From Micavibrio sp. UBA6145 (GTDB lineage Bacteria > Pseudomonadota > Alphaproteobacteria > Micavibrionales > UBA1664): a DNA stretch of 5,447 bases. Of this stretch, positions 1 to 5,447 are shown in pieces (position 1 is the stretch's first letter; each line of letters starts with the position of its first letter). The notes beneath the pieces were generated by a model. That model was given only the letters and a program-made list of their open reading frames with translations. It did no database searches and had not been told where the DNA came from. A program made the translations under genes and the position numbers. Location: assembly GCA_002423205.1 (NCBI GenBank), contig DIUZ01000009.1:1-5447 (forward strand), given 5' to 3'.

Positions 1-2442
1 GCCCTCCATAACGGCCTGATCGCCGAAATGCGCACCGGCGAAGGTAAAACCCTTGTCGCCACCCTGCCCGTTTACCTCAATGCCCTGACCGGCAAGGGCG
101 TTCACGTCGTGACCGTCAACGACTACCTCGCCGCGCGTGACGCCGCGTGGATGAGCCGCGTTTACAATTTCCTGGGCATGTCTGTCGGCACCATCCTGTC
201 CAACATCACCGACCAGCAGCGCAAGGCGTCTTACGCCGCCGACATCACCTACGGCACCAACAACGAATTTGGTTTCGACTATCTTCGCGACAACATGAAA
301 TTCCGTCTGGAAGACATGGTGCAACGCCCATTCAATTTCGCCATCGTCGACGAAGTCGACTCCATCCTGATTGACGAGGCACGCACCCCCCTCATCATCT
401 CCGGCCCGGCTGAAGACTCGTCCACCCTCTACATCAAGGTCAACGAAATCATCCCGCATCTGGGACCCGATGATTTCGAAAAAGACGAAAAAACCCGCAC
501 CGTCGCCCTGTCCGAAATCGGCACCGGCCGCGCCGAAACCCTGCTGCGTGAAAGCGGCCTGCTGGAAACCGGCGACCTGTACGATCCCCACAACATCGCC
601 GTCATCCACCACCTGAACCAGGCGCTCAAGGCGCACAAACTGTTTTCACGCGACGTTGATTACATCGTCAAGGGCGGCAAGGTCATCATCATCGATGAAT
701 TCACCGGCCGCATGATGGATGGCCGCCGTTATTCCGACGGCCTGCACCAGGCGCTTGAAGCCAAAGAAGGCGTCCAGGTCGAAAACGAAAACCAGACGCT
801 GGCATCCATCACCTTCCAGAATTATTTCCGCATGTATCCCAAACTGGCGGGCATGACCGGCACGGCGAAAACGGAAGAGACCGAATTCTCGGATATCTAC
901 AACCTGTCCGTTCTAGAAATTCCGACCAACCTGGCCATCGCGCGTCAGGATCACAACGACCGCATCTACAAATCCTACGCCGATAAGCTTGAGGCTATCC
1001 TCAAGCTTATCGCCGAAGCGCACGCACGCATGCAACCAGTTCTGGTCGGCACCACGTCGATTGAAAAATCGGAGATGCTGGCGAACGAACTCAAGAAACT
1101 GAAAATCACACACCAGGTCCTCAACGCCCGTTATCACGAGCAGGAGGCGCATATCATCGCACAGGCCGGCAAACCCGGCGCTGTGACCATCGCCACCAAC
1201 ATGGCTGGCCGTGGTACCGACATCCAGCTGGGCGGCAATTTTGAAATGCGCGTCGCGGCTGAAATTCAGCCCGACGCATCACCCGAAGTCCGCGCCGCGC
1301 TGGAAGCCAAGATCAAGGCCGAAATTTCCGCCAGCCGCGAAGCCGTGCGCGCATCCGGCGGCCTCATGGTCATCGGCACCGAACGCCACGAAAGCCGCCG
1401 TATCGACAACCAGCTCCGTGGCCGTTCCGGCCGCCAGGGCGACCCCGGCACGACCGTGTTCTTCCTCAGCCTTGAAGACGACCTTATGCGCATCTTCGGT
1501 GCAGAACGCCTTGAACCGCTTCTGGCACACCGCAAGATCGGCCTGCGTGAAGGCGAGGCGCTGTCGCACCCGCTGATTTCCAAGACGCTTGAAAAAGCCC
1601 AGAACAAGGTCGAACAGCAGCATTACGAAAGCCGTAAGAACCTGCTGAAATTCGACAACGTGATGAACGACCAGCGCAAGGTCATCTACGACCAGCGCCG
1701 CGAAATCATGTCATCCAACACGGTTGAAGAACTGATCCGCGACATGCGCTCCGACGTTGTCTATGACCTCGTGAACAACGCGATCCCCGAAGGCTCATAT
1801 GCCGAGCAATGGAATATCGAAGCACTGAAGATCGAAACCCAGCGTTTGCTGAACCTCAATCTTCCCATTGCCGACTGGGCCAAGGAAGAAGGCGTCGACG
1901 AAATCGTGATCGAAAAACGCATCATCGATGCAGCCGACAATTTCATGGCTGAAAAAGCCGTGCGCACCGGTGTTGAGGTTTTCCGCCGCGTCGAAAAGGC
2001 GATCGTCCTGCAACGCCTCGACCACGCATGGAAAGAACACCTGCTCACCCTCGACCATTTGCGTCAGGGCATCAACCTGCGCGCCTTCGCACAGAAGGAC
2101 CCCCTGAACGAATACAAGGCTGAAGCCTTCAAACTCTTCCAGGTCATGCTGGGCGCATTGCGCGAAGGCGTGACACAGGCCCTGAGCCATGTGGAAGTCG
2201 ATACAAGCGCCGGCACCCTCAATACCCCGCCGGCAAGACCCAAGGTGATCGAGACCCGCCAAGACCCTGCTGCCGCTGTGGTTCAGGAAACAGCGGACAT
2301 CACTCAGTTGCCGCAGACCAACCGCGCCTTCGACCAGAGCAATCCGGCCACGTGGGTAAATCTGCCGCGCAATGCAGCGTGCCCCTGCGGCTCTGGCAAG
2401 AAATACAAACACTGCCACGGCGCGATCAGCGCACAGAACTAA
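1..2442 (+). CDS. secA: Preprotein translocase ATPase SecA (5'-truncated by window edge)
   Basis: SecA is the peripheral motor ATPase that pushes unfolded preproteins through the SecYEG channel in the inner membrane. The frame is open from base 1, so the ATG at 28 is internal: the preceding codons read ALHNGLIAE, which runs into the Walker A segment MRTGEGKT (28-51). Next come the Walker B/DEAD-like segment DEVDSILIDEARTP (from 349), the preprotein-binding and second nucleotide-binding domains with MAGRGTDIQLGG (1201-1236) and the arginine-finger motif QLRGRSGRQGDPG (1411-1449), then the helical scaffold and wing regions. A variable linker leads to a C-terminal zinc finger, CxCxSGxxxKxCH (2380-2418), which in the family binds SecB and phospholipid. 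The window holds 813 codons. By comparison with the roughly 900-residue family, about 90 N-terminal residues lie upstream. No frameshift or missing catalytic motif is seen. Wording such as RDVDYIVKGGKVIIIDEFTGRMMDGRRY is typical of alphaproteobacterial SecA. Confidence 0.98.
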   Translation, partial: ALHNGLIAEMRTGEGKTLVATLPVYLNALTGKGVHVVTVNDYLAARDAAWMSRVYNFLGMSVGTILSNITDQQRKASYAADITYGTNNEFGFDYLRDNMKFRLEDMVQRPFNFAIVDEVDSILIDEARTPLIISGPAEDSSTLYIKVNEIIPHLGPDDFEKDEKTRTVALSEIGTGRAETLLRESGLLETGDLYDPHNIAVIHHLNQALKAHKLFSRDVDYIVKGGKVIIIDEFTGRMMDGRRYSDGLHQALEAKEGVQVENENQTLASITFQNYFRMYPKLAGMTGTAKTEETEFSDIYNLSVLEIPTNLAIARQDHNDRIYKSYADKLEAILKLIAEAHARMQPVLVGTTSIEKSEMLANELKKLKITHQVLNARYHEQEAHIIAQAGKPGAVTIATNMAGRGTDIQLGGNFEMRVAAEIQPDASPEVRAALEAKIKAEISASREAVRASGGLMVIGTERHESRRIDNQLRGRSGRQGDPGTTVFFLSLEDDLMRIFGAERLEPLLAHRKIGLREGEALSHPLISKTLEKAQNKVEQQHYESRKNLLKFDNVMNDQRKVIYDQRREIMSSNTVEELIRDMRSDVVYDLVNNAIPEGSYAEQWNIEALKIETQRLLNLNLPIADWAKEEGVDEIVIEKRIIDAADNFMAEKAVRTGVEVFRRVEKAIVLQRLDHAWKEHLLTLDHLRQGINLRAFAQKDPLNEYKAEAFKLFQVMLGALREGVTQALSHVEVDTSAGTLNTPPARPKVIETRQDPAAAVVQETADITQLPQTNRAFDQSNPATWVNLPRNAACPCGSGKKYKHCHGAISAQN
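981..1012. repeat. Perfect 14-bp inverted repeat inside secA
   Basis: The left arm CGATAAGCTTGAGG (981-994) and the right arm CCTCAAGCTTATCG (999-1012) are exact reverse complements, separated by the four bases CTAT. Each arm carries its own AAGCTT palindrome. The repeat lies in frame within secA and encodes part of ADKLEAILKLIAEA, just upstream of the GTTSIEKSE motif. In mRNA it would fold into a stable tetraloop hairpin. The protein reads normally through it, so it is not a disruption. Its function, if any, is unknown. Confidence 0.9.
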
Positions 2443-2471
2443 ACGGCAAAAACAATACCCCTAATTTTCTC

Positions 2472-2487
2472 AAGCGCATCCGCGCTT
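2472..2487. other. Short hairpin after secA
   Basis: AAGCGC (2472-2477) and GCGCTT (2482-2487) form a perfect 6-bp stem with a four-base loop, beginning 30 bases after the secA stop codon. Only one further T follows the stem, then AGAACC, so it lacks the U-tract of a standard intrinsic terminator. It may be a weak terminator or an mRNA 3'-end stabiliser. Confidence 0.45.
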
Positions 2488-2495
2488 TAGAACCA

Positions 2496-2524
2496 TTTCC
2501 GCAACCATTAAAAGTTTGCGGAAA
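2496..2524. other. 9-bp hairpin in the secA / transglycosylase intergenic region
   Basis: TTTCCGCAA (2496-2504) and TTGCGGAAA (2516-2524) are perfect reverse complements around an 11-base AT-rich loop. No T-run follows directly; a T-rich but interrupted segment comes about 7-25 bases later. It could end secA transcription inefficiently, or be an operator-like palindrome for the downstream gene, since it ends 89 bases before that gene's ATG. The rest of 2443-2613 holds a weak GCGG-N6-CCGC repeat (2555-2568) and a (GT)5 run (2581-2590). I find no convincing -35/-10 pair there. Confidence 0.5.
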
Positions 2525-2613
2525 CACAGGTCTTTCTGTTACTTTTCAACAAAAGCGGCATAGACCGCGAAAAAGACTAAGTGTGTGTGTAACTAAAGAC
2601 TACGGCGGTAAAA

Positions 2614-4125
2614 ATGAGAACGACTGTGCGATCACGGCCGGCTTACGGCGTGTGGGATAGATTCTTACGCGATTACATTGAAAATCCGGCAAACGGCCTT
2701 GCCCAACGAACCACGCATGGTCTGCGCGCAGGCAGGGCGTTTGCGGCAGTGTCATACCGTGACCGCAAGAAAAAAAGCATCCTTGCAACCTTCATGCATG
2801 CCGTGCGGCCTCAATGGCGCGTTCCCGCCGCGGCGGCCGCCCTTGCCGGCTTCCTTGTCTTTACAGGCACATCGCCCGCCGGCAACGCATCCGGGCCCAG
2901 CGTCATGGCCAGCATGCGCGACAGCGTATCCGCCATCGCCCTGAACGCAGGCCGCGCAGAAGCGACACCTTCACGTATTGAGGCCATGCCAGTGCGCATC
3001 AACGCAGGTCTGGACTATGCTGGTGCCGATCCGCGCCGTATCTCCAGCGCAGCCATATCCATGGAAGCCCGCGACAGTCTGCGCAGTCTCAGCGCCGCCC
3101 TGCCTCTGCCTGCGCCCAGCTTTAACCTGCGCAGGCCGTCCATGGACAGCGGCGCGCCGATTGAACTCGCGCAGGCCGATCTCGGCACCGACGACGATGT
3201 ACAATACCGCCGTCCGCTGGTCCGACCGACATATCAGACCATCGCGCATAATTTTGAACGCCCGCGCTGGACCGACCGTATGCTGCGCATGCGCGGAGCC
3301 GAAGACCGCGCCAACACCTATGCCGAAATCGCACACGCCGCTACAACCGCGGGTGCAAACCCGTCCGGCCTTCTGACCACGGCGTATCTGGAAACCAAGT
3401 TTGAGCCCGGCGCGCGCCCGCGTACATCGTCTGCCGCCGGCCCGTTCCAGTACATCCAGTCGACATGGCTTGGATCGATCAAGAAATACGGCAGCCAGCT
3501 TGGATACGGACACTACGCCGACGCCATCGAACAGCGCCGTGGGCGTTATTACGTCCGCAACCCGCAACTGCGTGCCGAAATCCTGAACATGCGTCACGAT
3601 GCATGGCTTGCGACCATGGTGACGATCGAATTAATGAAGGAATACCAGACCATGCTGGAAGGTGCCGGCCTCGGCCGCCAGATCACCAGCAACGATCTGC
3701 ATATCTGCCACGTCTTCGGTCCTGCGGGTGGCCGCAAATTCCTGCGCACCCTGCGCACCAGCCCGAATATCGCGGCCGCCAGTATCTTTGATGCTGATGT
3801 CGTAGCGGCAAACCACAATGTCTTCTATGACCGCCGTGGCCGCGCCTACACACTGCAATCGGTTTACAATTCATACGGTAGCAACTTCGCCCCCGCCGAC
3901 CGCCTGCTGCGCCCCGCACCGGGCAGCGACGCGCCGCCAACCGTTGTACCGGAAGAAACCACGCCGACACCGCGCGCCGTTCCCGGCCAGACCAACATCG
4001 CCGGTGACACGCGTGGTCCCACCCTTCGCGAAATGTGGGGCCGCCTCATCAGCCGCGCACCCGCAAATACAAGCATCGCGCAAAACAATATCCAGCGCGT
4101 CGTCCTGCGCCCCAGCATCGGATAA
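2614..4125 (+). CDS. Lytic-transglycosylase-like (SLT-type) peptidoglycan enzyme, exported or membrane-anchored
   Basis: The predicted role is cleavage of the MurNAc-GlcNAc bond of peptidoglycan in the periplasm. The fold is suggested by the stretch at residues 231-300: an N-terminal helix, then AYLETKF with Glu260 as likely catalytic acid, then SSAAGPFQYIQSTW (272-285), matching the E-x-x-F / G-x-x-Q-x-x-x-x-T pattern of SLT-domain enzymes. A later HVFGPAGGRKFL segment (366-377) matches the H-x-x-G-x-x-G element seen in alphaproteobacterial members. Residues 69-83 (RVPAAAAALAGFLVF) are a hydrophobic segment preceded by a basic patch (RDRKKK, 49-54). Residues 85-230 are low-complexity and probably disordered, and 430-470 are Pro/Thr-rich. 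The ATG at 2614 is the first after an in-frame stop (2590-2592) and has only a weak GGCGG ribosome site. Starting at Met61 (2794) would give a conventional signal peptide but has no clear ribosome site. The specific subfamily and physiological role are not resolved. Confidence 0.83.
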   Translation: MRTTVRSRPAYGVWDRFLRDYIENPANGLAQRTTHGLRAGRAFAAVSYRDRKKKSILATFMHAVRPQWRVPAAAAALAGFLVFTGTSPAGNASGPSVMASMRDSVSAIALNAGRAEATPSRIEAMPVRINAGLDYAGADPRRISSAAISMEARDSLRSLSAALPLPAPSFNLRRPSMDSGAPIELAQADLGTDDDVQYRRPLVRPTYQTIAHNFERPRWTDRMLRMRGAEDRANTYAEIAHAATTAGANPSGLLTTAYLETKFEPGARPRTSSAAGPFQYIQSTWLGSIKKYGSQLGYGHYADAIEQRRGRYYVRNPQLRAEILNMRHDAWLATMVTIELMKEYQTMLEGAGLGRQITSNDLHICHVFGPAGGRKFLRTLRTSPNIAAASIFDADVVAANHNVFYDRRGRAYTLQSVYNSYGSNFAPADRLLRPAPGSDAPPTVVPEETTPTPRAVPGQTNIAGDTRGPTLREMWGRLISRAPANTSIAQNNIQRVVLRPSIG

Positions 4126-4126
4126 C

Positions 4127-4158
4127 AAAAACCCCGGTCTCATCCGGCCGGGGTTTTT
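4127..4158. terminator. Bidirectional intrinsic terminator between the convergent genes
   Basis: AAAAACCCCGG (4127-4137) pairs perfectly with CCGGGGTTTTT (4148-4158) over 11 bp, with a ten-base loop. Read on the plus strand, the GC stem is followed by five Ts and begins one base after the transglycosylase stop codon. Read on the minus strand, the A-run becomes the T-tract, so the same element can also stop transcripts coming from sucD, whose stop lies about 80 bases away. This is the clearest terminator in the window. Confidence 0.92.
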
Positions 4159-4173
4159 AATTGTATGTCTGTA

Positions 4174-4236
4174 GCGAGCCCCGCGGCTAACCCGCGCGAA
4201 GGGAGAGCGAGTGGAACGAGCGGGGGCTTGGCCCCC
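4174..4236. repeat. GC-rich hairpin-forming intergenic element behind sucD
   Basis: This non-coding segment contains several pairings. GGGGGC (4222-4227) pairs with GCCCCC (4231-4236) around a TTG loop. CGCGG (4182-4186) pairs with CCGCG (4192-4196). AGCCCC (4177-4182) can pair with GGGGCT (4223-4228), which competes with the first two. Between them is a purine-rich stretch with repeated GAGCGAG/GAACGAGCG words. On the sucD transcript the GGGGGC-CAA-GCCCCC hairpin begins six bases after the stop codon. Base composition and wording differ from the flanking genes and resemble dispersed palindromic intergenic repeats. Only one copy is in the window, so repeat status is inferred. Confidence 0.5.
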
Positions 4237-4241
4237 ACACA

Positions 4242-5117
4242 TTAAGCAGCCATGGCTTTCTTAACAGCTTCACCCAGCGTGGCCGGGCTGTCCGCCATGA
4301 CGAAGCCAGCTTCTTTCATGGCCTTGATCTTGCCTTCAGCCGTATCGTCGCCGCCTGAAATGATTGCGCCTGCGTGGCCCATGCGCTTGCCTTTCGGTGC
4401 AGTCGCGCCAGCGATGAAACCGGCGATGGGTTTGCGGTTCTTCTGCTGCGTATACCATTTGGCCGCGTCAACTTCAGCCGGACCGCCGATTTCGCCGATC
4501 ATGATGATGGATTCCGTTTCCGGATCTTTCAGGAACATATCCAGCGCGTCGATGAAGTTGGTGCCGTTGACCGGGTCGCCGCCAATACCGATGCATGTCG
4601 TCTGACCAAGACCAGCCGCCGTGGTTTGCGCGACAGCTTCGTAGGTCAGCGTGCCGGAACGCGACACGATACCGACCTTGCCGCGCTTATGGATGTGGCC
4701 GGGCATGATTCCAATTTTGCATTCGCCGGGCGTGATGACGCCGGGGCAGTTCGGCCCGATCAGGCGCGTGTTAGAACCCGCGAGGGCTTTTTTCACTTTG
4801 ACCATGTCCAGGACCGGAATGCCTTCCGTGATGCAGACGACCAGCGGAATATTCGCATCGATCGCTTCCAGGATCGCATCGGCCGCAAATGCGGGCGGCA
4901 CGTAAATCACGGACGCGTTGGCACCTGTTGCTTCAACCGCTTCGCGCACGGTGTCGAACACCGGCAGGTTCAGATGCTTGGTGCCGCCCTTGCCGGGGGT
5001 CACGCCGCCGACCATCTTGGTACCGTAGGCAATCGCCTGTTCCGAGTGGAAGGTCCCCTGCGCGCCGGTAAAGCCCTGGCAGATAACTTTGGTGTCTTTG
5101 TTTACGAGAACGGCCAT
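4242..5117 (-). CDS. sucD: Succinyl-CoA synthetase (ADP/GDP-forming) alpha subunit
   Basis: With the beta subunit SucC, this cytoplasmic citric-acid-cycle enzyme interconverts succinyl-CoA plus NDP and phosphate with succinate, CoA and NTP. The 291-residue product is full length for the family (about 290). It opens with MAVLVNKDTKVICQGFTGAQGTFH, the N-terminal CoA-binding Rossmann segment (GFTGAQG at 15-21). It continues with IGPNCPGVITPGECKIGIMPG (120-140) and the SRSGTLTYE motif (152-160). It carries the active-site phosphohistidine at His248 in KGKRMGHAGAIISGGDDTAEGK. The start is supported by AAAGGAAT (minus strand, 5122-5129) with four bases between it and the ATG. No sucC lies next to it: downstream is the convergent transglycosylase gene and upstream a divergent unknown gene, so sucD is first, and apparently alone, on its transcript. 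No defects are seen. Confidence 0.98.
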   Translation of the reverse strand: MAVLVNKDTKVICQGFTGAQGTFHSEQAIAYGTKMVGGVTPGKGGTKHLNLPVFDTVREAVEATGANASVIYVPPAFAADAILEAIDANIPLVVCITEGIPVLDMVKVKKALAGSNTRLIGPNCPGVITPGECKIGIMPGHIHKRGKVGIVSRSGTLTYEAVAQTTAAGLGQTTCIGIGGDPVNGTNFIDALDMFLKDPETESIIMIGEIGGPAEVDAAKWYTQQKNRKPIAGFIAGATAPKGKRMGHAGAIISGGDDTAEGKIKAMKEAGFVMADSPATLGEAVKKAMAA

Positions 5118-5121
5118 GTTG

Positions 5122-5129
5122 ATTCCTTT
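5122..5129 (-). promoter_or_regulatory. Ribosome binding site of sucD
   Basis: Read on the minus strand, AAAGGAAT precedes the ATG at 5117 by four bases. The AAGGA core is a good Shine-Dalgarno match and fixes the start that gives the canonical MAVLVNKDTK N-terminus. Confidence 0.8.
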
Positions 5130-5231
5130 GTTAGATCGTGCGCAATTTAGATCATCCGCGCGGGCGCGTTAAGCCCAAAAAAACTCCTTTTCAAAACAAA
5201 GCGTTACCCAACCCCCTCGCAATAATATTTC

Positions 5232-5261
5232 TTGACCTTAACCTATTTTACATATTATAAA
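5232..5261 (+). promoter_or_regulatory. Probable sigma-70-type promoter of the unknown right-edge gene
   Basis: TTGACC (5232-5237, five of six to TTGACA) and TATAAA (5256-5261, five of six to TATAAT) are separated by 18 bases within a sharply AT-rich stretch. Transcription would start near 5268, giving a leader of about 30 bases before the ATG at 5299. TATTAT at 5253-5258 is an alternative -10 with a shorter, 15-base spacer. Confidence 0.6.
5254..5259 (-). promoter_or_regulatory. Candidate -10 element for sucD
   Basis: The minus strand reads an exact TATAAT here, overlapping the -10 box of the opposite promoter. I see no good -35 at the usual distance: the best positions are AT-rich but not TTGACA-like. 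If used, it would give sucD a leader of about 130 bases. That leader includes a GGGC-N7-GCCC inverted repeat (5162-5176) and an AAAAGGAG Shine-Dalgarno-like word not followed by any sensible reading frame. Confidence 0.35.
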
Positions 5262-5286
5262 GCTATGCTTCCGTTTTAAATAAGTT

Positions 5287-5292
5287 AAAGGG
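5287..5292 (+). promoter_or_regulatory. Ribosome binding site of the right-edge gene
   Basis: AAAGGG ends six bases before the ATG at 5299. It favours this start over the in-frame ATG at 5317, which has no purine-rich site at a suitable distance. Confidence 0.65.
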
Positions 5293-5298
5293 CAATTT

Positions 5299-5447
5299 AT
5301 GTCGACGACGCTGACCATGGATCAACAGGCGCCTGCCGAAACCACCCCGGCCACCTCTACGGCCATCCCCTATCCCGAAGTGCAGATGCGCGACCAGCCG
5401 ACGGACAAGGCGATCGAACGCGCCGACCAGTTCAATTATATGCGCCT
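5299..5447 (+). CDS. Unrecognised protein, N-terminal fragment (3'-truncated by window edge)
   Basis: An open frame of 49 codons plus two bases runs off the right edge. It has a plausible promoter (5232-5261) and ribosome site (5287-5292) and codon use like the neighbouring genes, with mostly G or C at third positions. The visible N-terminus is rich in Thr, Ala, Pro and Gln for about 25 residues (MSTTLTMDQQAPAETTPATS), which suggests a flexible tail. A more charged stretch follows, with DKAIERADQFNYMR, that could begin a helix. There is no signal peptide, membrane segment or recognisable motif in this part. It is transcribed divergently from sucD. I cannot assign a function. Confidence 0.72.
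   Translation, partial: MSTTLTMDQQAPAETTPATSTAIPYPEVQMRDQPTDKAIERADQFNYMR

Noticed and set aside
1795..2418. 207-codon minus-strand frame inside secA, and a 208-codon one at 2971-3597 inside the transglycosylase gene
   Set aside because: Both are antisense to well-supported genes and have no recognisable domains. Such frames are common in GC-rich coding DNA.
28..2442. ATG at 28 as the true secA start
   Set aside because: The frame is open to base 1 and the codons before 28 encode conserved SecA sequence leading into Walker A. The real start lies outside the window.
2581..2590. (GT)5 tract as a phase-variation repeat
   Set aside because: Five dinucleotide units is short, it lies outside a coding frame, and its position does not clearly separate promoter elements.
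2352..2660. 102-codon plus-strand frame overlapping the secA end and the start of the next gene
   Set aside because: It begins inside the conserved secA zinc-finger coding region, runs through non-coding hairpins, and shows no ribosome site or protein-like pattern.
4374..5150. Long open frame of 258 codons on the plus strand antisense to sucD
   Set aside because: It mirrors a high-GC, strongly biased real gene, shows no recognisable motif, and has no ribosome site. It is best explained as a shadow of sucD codon usage.
5162..5183. GGGC-N7-GCCC hairpin followed by an A-run as a terminator
   Set aside because: On the plus strand the stem is followed by As, not Ts. On the minus strand the T-run comes before the stem. 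Neither orientation fits an intrinsic terminator.

Overview
The window looks like ordinary chromosomal sequence from an alphaproteobacterium of moderately high GC content. This is judged from the SecA and SucD wording and the strong G/C preference at third codon positions. The exact lineage cannot be fixed from the sequence alone. I see no phage, insertion sequence, CRISPR array, tRNA or rRNA.

Layout from left to right. (1) The 3' nine-tenths of secA, the Sec preprotein translocase ATPase, enters from the left edge and ends at 2442. (2) An intergenic stretch of 171 bases holds two perfect hairpins but no classical U-tailed terminator. (3) A 503-codon gene (2614-4125) encodes an exported or membrane-anchored lytic-transglycosylase-like peptidoglycan enzyme. 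(4) A strong bidirectional intrinsic terminator (4127-4158) is followed by a GC-rich, hairpin-forming segment that resembles a dispersed intergenic repeat. (5) sucD (4242-5117, minus strand) encodes the alpha subunit of succinyl-CoA synthetase and converges on the transglycosylase gene. (6) An AT-rich divergent promoter region follows. (7) The first 49 codons of an unrecognised plus-strand gene run off the right edge.

The genes do not form one pathway. SecA drives export across the inner membrane. The transglycosylase could be one of its substrates and would remodel the wall in the periplasm. SucD is a citric-acid-cycle enzyme on a separate transcript. No new multi-gene system is visible. The points most worth a second look are a perfect 14-bp inverted repeat inside the secA reading frame, sucD lacking its usual neighbour sucC, the structured element behind sucD, and the unresolved start of the transglycosylase.
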